A stretch of 64,000 nucleotides of DNA from Porphyridium purpureum (Eukaryota; Rhodophyta; Bangiophyceae; Porphyridiales; Porphyridiaceae): contig VRMN01000001.1 in the NCBI GenBank assembly GCA_008690995.1, positions 4,650,001 to 4,714,000 of the forward strand, given 5' to 3'. Under the pieces are notes generated by a model that worked only from the letters and a program-made list of their open reading frames with translations, made no database searches and was not told the origin of the DNA. Position 1 is the first letter of the stretch. Every line of letters starts with the position of its first letter. Shown one piece after another: positions 20,481 through 29,920 of this stretch. The position numbers and the translations under genes are program-made.

Positions 20481-22844
20481 ATGAGCCCGGCATTTGTTTC
20501 GGGGCTGTTCGATGTGGCGGCCGTCAGTGCGCAAGGGTCGAGTCCGTCCCGTCATGGGCAACGCTCCCAAAGTCTGCGAAGAGCTGGATCTGTCGCCGCC
20601 GCGACGCGGAGTTCCTTCAGGCGCCGCTTAAGCCACGGCCGCGCGCTGAAAATGGTGGTGAGTAACGGCGTGAGGACTGAGCTCGAAGAAGACGTCGACA
20701 CGGAGTGGCTTGAAATGACCCGCCGCGCAGCTGAGGTAGCAGAGCAGCGAGCCAAGGCGGCTCGAAGAACCACCATCAAGGAAGGCATGGATGACGAGGA
20801 CATGGGCCTACCCTTGGATTATGACGTCAATGCCATTGCAACTTATTGGGACGCCCGTCCATTGCAGGTGCAACAACGCGTCTTGCAAGTGCTCTCTCAA
20901 GCTGCACCGTTCGCGGCAAAGTACATGTTCTTGAACCAATTCATGAAGGACCGCGTAAACCGTGCCGAATTTGCGCGCGATCTTCGCAACTTGCTGACCT
21001 CACTTGGACCTGCTTTCATCAAGCTGGGACAGGGCTTGTCAGTGCGCCCAGACTTGATTGGGCCCGAAGTCATGGAAGAGTTGCAGGAGCTGTGTGATAA
21101 TGTGCCTTGTTTTGACAACCAGCTTGCGCGGGATATCATTCGAGAAGAGTTAGGCGCCGATGCAGATGATCTGTTCGAAGGTCTGGGGAACCCAATCGCC
21201 GCCGCGAGCTTGGGCCAAGTGTACAAGTGCAAAATTCGTGCCACTGGAAAAACGATTGCGCTCAAAGTGCAGCGGCCGGATCTTACCCGCAAAGTCAGTC
21301 TTGACCTGTACCTACTGCGGAAGATGGCTGGATTTGTCACAACCGGGCAGAACGATTTCACAGCCAACCGGACAGACTTTGTGAGCCTTGCCGATAATTG
21401 GGCAAGCGGAACGTACAAGGAATTGGACTACATTAACGAGGGACGTAATGCAGTTTGCTTTGCTGAATTTGTCAAGGACCAAGATGACGTCGTGGTTCCA
21501 GACGTATGCTTTGAGTACACTGGACGTAAAGTACTCGCAATGGAATGGTTGGATGGGGTGAAGCTTGCGGACGCACCACCAGAAGATATCCGCCGCCTGG
21601 TTGGGAAAGGCGTCAACTGCTTCCTGAACCAATTGCTCGAGTATGGGCTGTTCCACGCAGATCCGCATGGCGGAAATCTGATGTGTACGAAAGATGGAAA
21701 GCTTTGCATCCTCGATTTTGGTCTGATGTCTGTTATTCAGAAGCGAGAAATGAACGCAATGGTCGCCAGTATCATTCATCTTGCAAACCGAGACTACCCG
21801 CGCGTCGTGGACGACTTCATTGAGCTCGCGTTCTTGCCGCCAGATGTTGACCGAGCCGCGGTCACCCCTGTCCTTGGAGCCGTGCTTGACCAGGCCCTGC
21901 AGGGTGGTGGCGCCAAAAATGTCAACTTTCAGAGTCTATCGAAGGAGTTGAGCCAAATTACCTTTTCTTTTCCTTTCTCCATTCCGCCGTACTTTGCGCT
22001 CTTGATTCGAGCGCTGAGCGTCCTTGAGGGAATCGCCCTGAAAGCTGACCCAGAATTCAAGCTGATTATGGAGGCGTATCCGTATATTGCGCAGCGAGTT
22101 CTCACCGACAAGAGTGCTACGATTCGGGAGGTGCTCCAGGACATTCTCTATCGTGATGGTGTCTTTTCTCCTGCGAGACTGCAAACGCTCGTGGAGTCCG
22201 CGCAAGGCTTTCTCGGCGAGGGCGAGGCCTTCGTGGATTTCGACACCCCATCGAACAACATGACGGCGCAGGAGACCCTCGAATTTCTTTTCTCTAGTGA
22301 AGGAGAATTCCTTCGTGACATCATTTCCGAAGAAGTTGCGAATGGCATAGACGTAGTTGTGAGGTCTATCGTGCAGCAGACATCTGAGCAGCTTGAACGC
22401 GCAATTCCAGCACCGCTGCGCTCACTGCCGCTAGTGCCTCGACTTCCTGTGGTGGCACCGCTATCGGCTGCGGATGAGCGATATCTGCAGAATTTACGCG
22501 ACCTGCTGAGGTTCCTGAGCCAAAACGGAGTGGCTACGGAAACGAAGACACAGGACCGAGGTCTTGCTCGCGTCACGGGCGTGGAGCGTGCGATTGGACT
22601 GAACGCACAGCCGCTTTTTGCGTTGCTGGGGACGTCGAACAGTATGGCCATGGAGGTGCTGACCTTGTCACGATCAATGCCGGACCTGTTCCCGAAGATT
22701 CAGCGGATGGGCCTGCAAGTGATGGGTATTCTTAGCGAACGAGGCGTTCGCCGCGTCTTTGATCTCATTCTGGCGCCAGGATCTGTTGTATCATCGTCCG
22801 CTCCATTTGCTTTGAGGAGACGCGGGCGTCGATTCCATCAGTAA
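20481..22844 (+). CDS. ABC1/UbiB-family atypical kinase (plastid ABC1K)
   Basis: A 787-residue ABC1 (ADCK/UbiB) atypical kinase. Family hallmarks are the KxGQ motif in FIKLGQGLSVRPDL (about residue 180), the Ala-rich nucleotide loop AAASLGQVYKCKI, the lysine in IALKVQRP, the catalytic segment GLFHADPHGGNLM and the metal-binding ILDFGLM. All are intact. The C-terminal 300 residues are the extension seen in plastid ABC1Ks. The first in-frame ATG (20481) opens with MSPAFVSGLFD followed by a basic Ser/Arg leader, a red-algal plastid-type presequence. Plastid ABC1Ks regulate prenyl-lipid (tocopherol, plastoquinone) metabolism in plastoglobules. The upstream frame to 20208 starts at TTG and is excluded. 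Confidence 0.93.
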   Translation: MSPAFVSGLFDVAAVSAQGSSPSRHGQRSQSLRRAGSVAAATRSSFRRRLSHGRALKMVVSNGVRTELEEDVDTEWLEMTRRAAEVAEQRAKAARRTTIKEGMDDEDMGLPLDYDVNAIATYWDARPLQVQQRVLQVLSQAAPFAAKYMFLNQFMKDRVNRAEFARDLRNLLTSLGPAFIKLGQGLSVRPDLIGPEVMEELQELCDNVPCFDNQLARDIIREELGADADDLFEGLGNPIAAASLGQVYKCKIRATGKTIALKVQRPDLTRKVSLDLYLLRKMAGFVTTGQNDFTANRTDFVSLADNWASGTYKELDYINEGRNAVCFAEFVKDQDDVVVPDVCFEYTGRKVLAMEWLDGVKLADAPPEDIRRLVGKGVNCFLNQLLEYGLFHADPHGGNLMCTKDGKLCILDFGLMSVIQKREMNAMVASIIHLANRDYPRVVDDFIELAFLPPDVDRAAVTPVLGAVLDQALQGGGAKNVNFQSLSKELSQITFSFPFSIPPYFALLIRALSVLEGIALKADPEFKLIMEAYPYIAQRVLTDKSATIREVLQDILYRDGVFSPARLQTLVESAQGFLGEGEAFVDFDTPSNNMTAQETLEFLFSSEGEFLRDIISEEVANGIDVVVRSIVQQTSEQLERAIPAPLRSLPLVPRLPVVAPLSAADERYLQNLRDLLRFLSQNGVATETKTQDRGLARVTGVERAIGLNAQPLFALLGTSNSMAMEVLTLSRSMPDLFPKIQRMGLQVMGILSERGVRRVFDLILAPGSVVSSSAPFALRRRGRRFHQ

Positions 22845-23227
22845 ATTAATCACCGGATAAACAACTCGAATGTGGGCCGGACTGAAGCCCGCGACACGCG
22901 TTCTGCACGCTGGGGAAATGCGTGCAATCGCCCACGACCGCCACCTTGGGACGCACAAGAGTCACTGTACAACTGCGATGTACAGTTTGATTGGGGCGGG
23001 CTGCGCAACGCGCACTGCGTGCGAACTTCTTGGTTGCCGATCTTTGGCGCGAGTCGCTTGCGTGCGTGGATCGCCACACGTGGTTCTCAGCTCTATATAC
23101 CCCAGCACGGGCACCAAGAGTGGTTGCCGCTACCCCCGAGTTGTTCCTTCCTCGGCGCGTGACTCCAGTGTCGAAACCCGGGTCGGCTTTCCCTTTCTTC
23201 GGTTGCGTACGGTTCACAAAACAGAAA
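22845..23227 (+). promoter_or_regulatory. promoter of the half-size adenylate-forming homologue, with paired GTAC sites and a TATA box
   Basis: Two GTAC elements in opposite halves, ACTGTACA at 22964-22971 and TGTACAGT at 22980-22987, lie 16 bases apart start-to-start. A TATA-like TATATAC lies at 23094-23100, about 130 bases before the ATG at 23228. The stretch also holds the 3' UTR of the ABC1K gene. Confidence 0.55.
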
Positions 23228-24247
23228 ATGTGGCTGGGTGCGCGGCGCATGATTGCCAGTACCGCGGCACGTGGGAAGAAGCCCGCGTCTGCGACCGGCA
23301 TGAAATCGAGCTCCGAAAAGCCCATCTCGGTGGCAGCCACAGTGAGCTCGATTGTCGATCTCGCGAGCGGGAAGAAGCCACTCAAGGACGCGCTCAAGTT
23401 CTACGAGAGCACGACAGGCCGCGCGATGATTTGGACGTATAGTGCGACGAAGAAACATACGGATGCTATCGCTAGCGGCCTCCTGGAGCTCGGATATGCG
23501 AAGGGAGACCGTATTGTTGCGTGGCTGCCGTGGGGCTCGCCCGAGTTTGTGGCGCTTGCGCTGGCTTCGGCCAGAATCGGATGCGTCCTGGTGCCGGTCA
23601 CGCCCCCGGTGGAAAAGACCAATGCTGATATGAAGGAAGTGGTCGCTGCCCTGGACGTCACGTCCCCGCGCGGCTTTGTTTTCTGGCATGAATACGCGCT
23701 GTCGATGACCGATGACTCGGTCTGGCGTGCCGAGGAGAATGGCTTCAACCCCCTCGCAGAAAAGTTGTTCCCGGACATACGTGAGGATGCAAGTGGCCTC
23801 AAGGGGATCACACGACTGACCGGAGTGCCATTTTCTGCCGCAAGATATCCAAAACTGAAGCATGTCGTTCATACAGGCAGCCGAAATTATCGTCAGCTCC
23901 TCTGCTACAAGAACTTAATGGTCTACAATCCGACGCCTGGAGCCTTGAAAGCGGCTGAGGAAAAGACGTCGGCTAGTGATCTGTTTCTTGAGGACGCGGA
24001 CGGTAAGGTTAGTCTCACGCAGGCAGACATTATCGCCGAGTCCAAAAAGGTGTTCGAATCGATCAAGAACGAGCATATGGGCCTTGTCGTGCCAACCTCC
24101 TCTTCTCCGCAGGGCGTGCTCGTTGGGCTGCTGGCCGCGCTCGGGAAAGAGACCCTTTGTGTCTTCCCGGGCTTCGCGAGCGATGCCACCTCCACCCAGA
24201 AAATTGCCATCACGGAGGCAGCTCATGTTATGGGCGCGTCTCTGTAG
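23228..24247 (+). CDS. half-size relative of adenylate-forming (acyl-CoA synthetase) enzymes, predicted mitochondrial
   Basis: A 339-residue protein. Residues about 45-110 (ASGLLELGYAKGDRIVAWLPWGSPEF, then ASARIGCVLVPVTPP) clearly resemble the N-terminal subdomain of AMP-forming acyl-CoA synthetases. The canonical TSGTTGxPKG loop is absent; near its place is PTSSSPQGVLVGLLAALG. The protein then stops, so the rest of the catalytic core and the mobile C-terminal domain are missing. The leader WLGARRMIASTAARGKK looks mitochondrial. The next gene starts only 135 bases later on the same strand and is unrelated, so this is not simply a frame broken into two. A scaffold or subunit role is more likely than catalysis; function unknown. 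The start is the first ATG; MIASTAARG (23249) is an alternative. Confidence 0.7.
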   Translation: MWLGARRMIASTAARGKKPASATGMKSSSEKPISVAATVSSIVDLASGKKPLKDALKFYESTTGRAMIWTYSATKKHTDAIASGLLELGYAKGDRIVAWLPWGSPEFVALALASARIGCVLVPVTPPVEKTNADMKEVVAALDVTSPRGFVFWHEYALSMTDDSVWRAEENGFNPLAEKLFPDIREDASGLKGITRLTGVPFSAARYPKLKHVVHTGSRNYRQLLCYKNLMVYNPTPGALKAAEEKTSASDLFLEDADGKVSLTQADIIAESKKVFESIKNEHMGLVVPTSSSPQGVLVGLLAALGKETLCVFPGFASDATSTQKIAITEAAHVMGASL

Positions 24248-24382
24248 AATGACGCGTGGGACCTGTTAAGCACGAGGGTCGCAGGCTCAATCGAGTACCT
24301 TTTCAGTTGATTATTATGATAAAAACGTGGGCATCCTACAAAATTTCAAGGGCGCAGTTTCAGAGAGCTAAAGTCCATCTTC

Positions 24383-26113
24383 ATGCCTGCAGAATCGCGG
24401 CGTCGCGCAAGTGCCACGGCTTCGACGTTCTCGCAACGTGATCATGACCGTGATGATCTTCGTTTGCGTGCGGCAAGCGTCGCAAGCGGCGCTTCAAATG
24501 CTGCGGTAGCATCCGCGACGGCCCCGCGGTCGCTCGGGCGCATTCTTCTGGTTCTATATGGCCCAACAATCATCTTTTTAGTGGCAGGTGCTTGCCTCTA
24601 CGTGTTCGCTTTCATGCGCGCGCGCCAGCTGTCTACTTCTGGAAGAGCTCAAACGTCCGGAGACGAGTTGCAGTCTCACTTTCTGCTTGTCCACGGTGTC
24701 AGGGATATCACTCCGCAAGCACCCCTCTGGCTTGCGGGATTCGCGAGCAGGACTCGCCCGGCTGAATCGGCTCAGGCTTTGCTGAACATCCCGCTCTGGT
24801 GCAAGGCCATTGCACTTCAAGCAAACGGGATGAACATGGTTGGCGAATCGCTGGAGGACAGCGAGCGTCCGCACGTTCTGATCTCACTTGACTTAATTGG
24901 AGGGCATCAATCATTCCGACGCAAGGTAGCCAAGAGGCTGGAATCAAGTGAGTTGGGACTGCGCCCAGGCGAGTGGGTGCTCAGCTTTTCTCACACACAT
25001 TCTGGTCCTGTGTTCGGCGACGTCCTCCAGATCCTGCACGGAAATCTGTCACTGGAACACAAGCAGCAGCTTGCCGAATATGAGAATTCGGTTTTGCTCT
25101 CTGTGACGGAACTGGTTTCAGAAGTGTTGAAGGGTTTGCTAGATGCAAAGACAAGTGCCCAGCCTGTCCTCTTACGATACATTCCAGACGTCACTTTCTC
25201 TGCTGCTGTCGACCGTCGTGCAAATCGTGAATCAGAACTTCGCATGGGATATCCTCGAAGAGGTGTATTCGATCACAGCGTTCCCGTCCTTTCATTCGAA
25301 TCGATGCGCACGGGGCGCCCCGTAGTTGTTGTGTATTCTTACGCAGCCCATGCGACAGTGCTTACCGAGAATTTTCTGTACTCGGGCGATTTCCCTGCTT
25401 TTGCGTCGCTCGCAATTGAGAAGGTGCTTAGGCACGAAGGAGAGAATGCACTTGCCGTATTCGTACCAGGCTGTGCCGGAGACCAGAATATGTTTCCTAG
25501 GGGCAGAATTGAAGACGTTCAAGCGCTTGGCTTCGGACTTGCCGACGAAATTCTCGCGGGCATTTTTGACAAGACGAAGGTCCAATCGGTAATTCAGCCG
25601 CTGCTTCGCAGTAGGTTCAATGAGCTCGAGATTTCGTTTGAAAGAAGAATTTCCATTGCCGAGCTGCGCCTGATGGCCCGCTCCACTGCATGGTACGAAC
25701 AGGCCCTTTCAAAAATGTACCTTCGGAAGCTCAAACAGCTGAACATGGCAGAGACGGACAATGTCTATCCATACCCATTGGCCCTCTGGGCGTTTGGCAG
25801 AGGTAATGCTTCACTCAGCGTCGCATGGCTCAGTGGAGAGGCAGTGGTTGACTTCAGTGAGCTTCTGCGTGAGTGCGCCGGGTCACGCTTGCTCGTCGTT
25901 TCGGCATATGCTTTTGAGGTCATGGGCTACATTCCCTCGAAGCGCGTCTGGCTCGAGGGGGGTTACGAAAGCGGACAGCGATCGTCCGCTTTGTATGGCA
26001 TGCCTAGTCGTTTCGCAAGCAGTTTACAAGACTCAATATGTAATGCAATATATCGGATGCAGTTCGACTTGTCCACCGGGGCGGGAAAGGATCAGCCAGT
26101 ACCAGCTGTTTGA
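24383..26113 (+). CDS. neutral ceramidase-like membrane-anchored protein
   Basis: A 576-residue protein with a short cytosolic N-terminus, one membrane segment at about residues 53-75 (ILLVLYGPTIIFLVAGACLY) and a large domain outside. The domain resembles the neutral/alkaline ceramidase N-terminal family: it opens GVRDITPQAPLWLAGFASR, has SHTHSGPVFGDV (about residue 202), YAAHATVL, and FVPGCAGDQNMFP. In true neutral ceramidases the last motif contains the nucleophilic serine (GDVSPN); here it reads GDQNMFP, so ceramide hydrolysis is doubtful. The immunoglobulin-like C-terminal domain of full ceramidases is not evident. It ends 49 bases from the convergent cystathionine gamma-synthase stop. 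Family membership is probable, substrate unknown. Confidence 0.72.
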   Translation: MPAESRRRASATASTFSQRDHDRDDLRLRAASVASGASNAAVASATAPRSLGRILLVLYGPTIIFLVAGACLYVFAFMRARQLSTSGRAQTSGDELQSHFLLVHGVRDITPQAPLWLAGFASRTRPAESAQALLNIPLWCKAIALQANGMNMVGESLEDSERPHVLISLDLIGGHQSFRRKVAKRLESSELGLRPGEWVLSFSHTHSGPVFGDVLQILHGNLSLEHKQQLAEYENSVLLSVTELVSEVLKGLLDAKTSAQPVLLRYIPDVTFSAAVDRRANRESELRMGYPRRGVFDHSVPVLSFESMRTGRPVVVVYSYAAHATVLTENFLYSGDFPAFASLAIEKVLRHEGENALAVFVPGCAGDQNMFPRGRIEDVQALGFGLADEILAGIFDKTKVQSVIQPLLRSRFNELEISFERRISIAELRLMARSTAWYEQALSKMYLRKLKQLNMAETDNVYPYPLALWAFGRGNASLSVAWLSGEAVVDFSELLRECAGSRLLVVSAYAFEVMGYIPSKRVWLEGGYESGQRSSALYGMPSRFASSLQDSICNAIYRMQFDLSTGAGKDQPVPAV

Positions 26114-26138
26114 CCTCATCATTGCGAAAAGAGCCGTG

Positions 26139-26144
26139 TTTATT
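26139..26144 (-). terminator. candidate polyadenylation signal of cystathionine gamma-synthase
   Basis: AATAAA on the minus strand, 18 bases past the stop. It lies in the 49-base gap to the convergent ceramidase-like gene, so the two 3' UTRs probably overlap the opposite coding regions. Confidence 0.4.
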
Positions 26145-26162
26145 TTCATGTTCTTCGATTCG

Positions 26163-27917
26163 TCAAATCTGATCCAGGGCCTGCGCTAAGTCTGCAAGAA
26201 TGTCGTCCTTGCTTTCAATGCCACAGGCAAAGCGGATAAAGCCATTGTTGATTCCAAGGCTTTCGCGGATGTGAAGCGGTTGATCGTAGTATCCCATGAT
26301 ACATACTTGTTCAATCAGCGTTTCCACCCCACCCAAGCTGGGTGCTATATAGGGGATGCGTAACGCATCGACAAACTTACCCGTCAGTTCAAAAGTCTCC
26401 CTGCTCCATGGGTCACCATTGCCTAATAGTTCAAAACTTAGCACTCCTCCGAAACCCTTCCCGGCAAACATGCGCTGCGCAACTTCGTAGTCCGGATGGT
26501 CAGGCAGAGTGGGATAGTGAACGCGAGAGACCTTGGGATGCTTGCTCAGGAACTCGGCCACGGCTGCAGCGTTCCGGTTGTGTGCCTCCATACGTAAGCT
26601 CAGCGTTTTCATGCCCCGGAGAAGAAGGAACGCCGAGTGCGGGTCGAGCGTTCCACCAAGCACACCATGCAGTCCCCGGACCTCCTTAATCAGATCAGCG
26701 CGCCCGGCAAGTGCTCCACATAGGACGTCATTATGGCCGGCCAGGTACTTTGTCCCCGAGTGCAAAATAAGATCAGCTCCATACTCAGCTGGCTGAAAGT
26801 TATACGCGGTCGCAAAAGTCGTGTCGATACACGAGATGACGTTATACTTTCGGCACAGCGAAACAATTTTCTCAACATCCACCACGCGGATCATTGGATT
26901 CGTAGGTGATTCCGAAAAGAAAAGAGTCGCACTGTCATTGGCCAAGATGCGTTCAAGTTCAGAAACATCTGCAGGATCGATAATTGTGCATCGAATGCCC
27001 ATCTTAGGAAGGACAGTTTGCACAAATTGGCGCGTTCGTCTGTAGCAGTCAGTGGTTGTCACAATATGACCACCTGCCGGAACCAGCGCAAGAAGCATTG
27101 TCGTCACTGCATTCATCCCAGAGGATGAAATCAATGCGTCATCTGTGCCTTCAAGCATAGCGAGCTTCTCCTCAGCTGCGCGTGTGGTTGGATTCCCGTA
27201 CCTGCCGTACTCAAACGACTCGTACAGGCCCTCATTGTACTCGATCACTTCGCGGGTGCAGCGAAATGTGAACGTAGAGGACTGCACGATGGGAGTTGTT
27301 ATGGCGTCGAGCGTGGCGCGGGCCTTCTTTCCGCCTTTTATGCGTTCACCTCCGTGGACGGCCTGCGTCGAGGTGCTGGCTTCTTTGATCAGGTTCCGCC
27401 TCGCGTCCCGAACATCCGCCTTCCCTTCAACCCTGCGGACGTTTGCATCCATATCAACCGAGCCGGGATCTTCCGGCGACATTTTCACGTCCGGGTCGGT
27501 CACGTATTCTCGCACTGTCGACTCGCGCGCGTACTTCCCGCTACCGCTCACGCTTTTATTCGCATTCGCGCTCGCATTCTTCTTCGCGCTAGTGGATGCC
27601 ACGGTCGTAGCGCCCTCATCAGGAGTAACGATGCAGCGCCATCGGCTCGACGAAAACGCCCCGCTTCTGATCTTCGTGGGGCGGCGCACCGCATGCGCGA
27701 CGCGGGGCTCTGCCCACCGGAACGGCGAGCCCGTGCAAGCAAACGCCACGGCGGCACTGGACTCGACCCCCGCGTGTGAAGACTGCGGTGGCGGCGGCGG
27801 CATCCCGCGCGTCCAAGCCTTTGTGTGTCCTCCCATCCTTCTGTCCATAAACGCCGTCGCGCCTCCTGCCTGCCCGCTCGCTCCGGCAGCGCCCCTCGCG
27901 CATGCCGTTCGCTTCAT
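26163..27917 (-). CDS. cystathionine gamma-synthase, predicted plastid
   Basis: A 584-residue enzyme of the Cys/Met PLP family. It makes cystathionine from an activated homoserine and cysteine, the committed step toward methionine. The family domain starts at STQAVHGGER. The active-site Tyr/Arg segment is YGRYGNPTTRAAEEKLA; the PLP lysine is in LHSGTKYLAGHND (about residue 389); SLGGVETLIEQ near the end is typical of gamma-synthases and gamma-lyases. About 190 residues precede the domain: a Gly/Ala/Arg-rich leader compatible with plastid import, then a charged stretch (ASTSAKKNASANANKS). The frame upstream of 27917 starts at TTG. A methionine gamma-lyase assignment is less likely given the plant-like leader, but cannot be fully excluded. 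Confidence 0.9.
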   Translation of the reverse strand: MKRTACARGAAGASGQAGGATAFMDRRMGGHTKAWTRGMPPPPPQSSHAGVESSAAVAFACTGSPFRWAEPRVAHAVRRPTKIRSGAFSSSRWRCIVTPDEGATTVASTSAKKNASANANKSVSGSGKYARESTVREYVTDPDVKMSPEDPGSVDMDANVRRVEGKADVRDARRNLIKEASTSTQAVHGGERIKGGKKARATLDAITTPIVQSSTFTFRCTREVIEYNEGLYESFEYGRYGNPTTRAAEEKLAMLEGTDDALISSSGMNAVTTMLLALVPAGGHIVTTTDCYRRTRQFVQTVLPKMGIRCTIIDPADVSELERILANDSATLFFSESPTNPMIRVVDVEKIVSLCRKYNVISCIDTTFATAYNFQPAEYGADLILHSGTKYLAGHNDVLCGALAGRADLIKEVRGLHGVLGGTLDPHSAFLLLRGMKTLSLRMEAHNRNAAAVAEFLSKHPKVSRVHYPTLPDHPDYEVAQRMFAGKGFGGVLSFELLGNGDPWSRETFELTGKFVDALRIPYIAPSLGGVETLIEQVCIMGYYDQPLHIRESLGINNGFIRFACGIESKDDILADLAQALDQI

Positions 27918-28550
27918 ACCAAAACAGCGGCACGCTGTGAGGACCTGGCGCCGGCCGGAAACCGGCGGCAAAGTGAACACACGCGTGCTTATCTCGCTCG
28001 CGTGCAAGATTAAACAACCGGCATTATTTAAGTGTTGCTGCGGTACAGCGTGCGGTACAGCGTGCGGTACCGTCTACGTGAAAACGCCGGCTGGCTGGTT
28101 ACAGGTGTCAGACGGCGCCTACGTGGCGCGGCTGCGACGGCCTGGGGGTGCGGCGTGCCAGGCTGTTGGTGGCCCGTCTCCAGGCTGGTCTGACTGGGAC
28201 CGGCAGCTGGCTTGTCGCTTTTTGTGGCAGCCCTGCGGAGCCAAAAATAGCTCGACGTGCATGTGCCGTCCTTTCGACAGCTTGCCCGTCACGCACAGAG
28301 CGCGCACACCCTGATGCTCCCAATCAGGTGGTTTGGCGGTCTATAAAAAGGCGAACATGCCGCTTTGCGAGAATGCACTTGGGACACGACGCGCGAGCTA
28401 CGTCCATCTTCATCGTTGTAAATAGGCGACATCCGTACTAACAACTAACGAGACGGCATAGGCGAACGCGAGAGAACACCGCCGTTCAGACAACAGCAAA
28501 GGCCAGGCGACGCACGCACGTGAGAGGACGCACGGCGGAGCGTATTCGCC
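27918..28550. promoter_or_regulatory. divergent promoter of cystathionine gamma-synthase and double-DEP genes
   Basis: This spacer contains a three-copy 12-base tandem repeat centred on GGTACAGC (28040-28073) and a strong TATA box, TATAAAAAG at 28342-28350, about 200 bases before the DEP-protein ATG. No gene-like frame is seen. Confidence 0.55.
28040..28073. repeat. three tandem copies of a 12-base GTAC-containing unit
   Basis: The unit GCGGTACAGCGT occurs twice exactly and a third time with a changed end (GCGGTACCGT). The core matches the half-site of the GTAC element found elsewhere. It lies about 125-155 bases upstream of the cystathionine gamma-synthase ATG. Confidence 0.8.
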
Positions 28551-29441
28551 ATGTTTAAAAAGATGAGTCGCAAGGTGAGCCCAGTCTCATTCACATCGAG
28601 CATTTCGGCCTCGATTGGCACGAGCACGAACTCGCTCGTGAGATTGCTTTCCGGTGAAAGCGCGGAGGTGATGGAGGAAAAGTACGCGCTGCTCAATTTC
28701 TTCAACCTCGCAGAAAACATGCGGACTGGTATCCAGACGAAGACTCACGTGCATCACTTCAAAACTTACAAGAATGTCTTTCTGGCATCGGAAGCAGTAG
28801 CGTGGCTATTGCAAGAAGGGATTGCCGGGAATGTTGCAGAGGCCGTGTTCCTCGGGGCCGAGCTGTGCTCGATGGGCTTCGTTTACAAGGTGATCGGTGA
28901 TGAGGAGAGCGAGTTCCGCGATAATCATGATCTTCTGCGCTTTGCTAGCGACGACTATTCCGAAAAGTCGCGCTACATGCCTGAGCAACTGGAAGAAATG
29001 AAAAATGCGTTCAAGGAAGGTATGAAAGAGCTGAACACGAAGCGAGGCGCTCCGTACAAGAACCCATCAGTGCTTGTGTTTTACGGAGCGGAAGCCGTTA
29101 CATGGATCATCGAAGCGGGATGGGCGCGCCGGCGTGCAGATGCTTTCCGTATCGGCGAAATGCTCGCGGAGGAGCGGCTCATCCTGCCGTTTGGGGGCGA
29201 GCACCCGTTCATGGACGACCTGGCGCTCTTCCAGCTTGTGTCTGACCCTTTCGTCCAGGCGTTGCACGCAAACCGGGACCTCGCGACGGGCGATGCCAGA
29301 CGGCGTTCTTCAGCCGCTTTGGCGGCGATGCCTTCCAAGCCTCGCGGCCTGCCTCGTAGGAACAGCAAGCTGAACCTTTCGCTTCCGCGCTTTGACTCGG
29401 CGACACGCGTTGCGCTGGAAGTGCCGCCTGGTGACCTCTAA
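28551..29441 (+). CDS. protein with two DEP domains
   Basis: A 296-residue protein made almost entirely of two DEP domains. The first (about residues 55-145) reads HHFKTYKNVFLASEAVAWLL ... GFVYKVIGD. The second (about 165-245) reads YKNPSVLVFYGAEAVTWII ... ERLILPFGGEHPF. Such domains bind membranes or G-protein-coupled signalling partners, but here no catalytic domain accompanies them. The N-terminus is Ser/Thr-rich and the C-terminus is a short basic tail (PSKPRGLPRRNSKLN). The ATG is preceded by a good TATA box. Domain call is secure; the role is unknown. Confidence 0.82.
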   Translation: MFKKMSRKVSPVSFTSSISASIGTSTNSLVRLLSGESAEVMEEKYALLNFFNLAENMRTGIQTKTHVHHFKTYKNVFLASEAVAWLLQEGIAGNVAEAVFLGAELCSMGFVYKVIGDEESEFRDNHDLLRFASDDYSEKSRYMPEQLEEMKNAFKEGMKELNTKRGAPYKNPSVLVFYGAEAVTWIIEAGWARRRADAFRIGEMLAEERLILPFGGEHPFMDDLALFQLVSDPFVQALHANRDLATGDARRRSSAALAAMPSKPRGLPRRNSKLNLSLPRFDSATRVALEVPPGDL

Positions 29442-29920
29442 GCACGGCGGAGAGAAGCACCAACTGACTAATCTGACTGGCCGGCCTGCAGCCTCGACAC
29501 GACGAGGTAGTTTTCTAATGAAATGTTTCTGCGACAAACGTTAAAAAAATAAAACAGTAGTAAAACCGGGCGCTTCCATCATCTGCTTCGTGCCACTTGC
29601 TCACTACCCCCGCGACCGCGCGCGCGAAGGTTTGGGCCGGAAGCGCCTGTGCACACACACGATCCTAGCGGTCACGCCGCCGCGCAGAGTCTGCACGTGG
29701 TCAGGTCGCGCGCACTTTGTACCACCGCATTGGTTGCATTAAACCTACTGCACGACTGCGTCGATCTCTGGCACGACCGCGCACCAAGGTGCGCAAGAGT
29801 GCACACCGTACGCACAGTCGGTAGGTGTTCGCGTGTGGGTGAGGTGGTGAAGCGGGCGAGCGAAAAGACAGGGTTGCTTGCCATCGGCGACGGTGGGAAG
29901 GGCAGCCCACTTTGTACGTG
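29442..29920. other. intergenic region with candidate polyA signal
   Basis: About 480 bases between two plus-strand genes. AATAAA at 29548-29553 lies 107 bases after the DEP-protein stop and is a likely polyadenylation signal. The rest, GC-rich with a short CG run near 29615, should contain the AMPK beta promoter. No gene seen. Confidence 0.45.
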
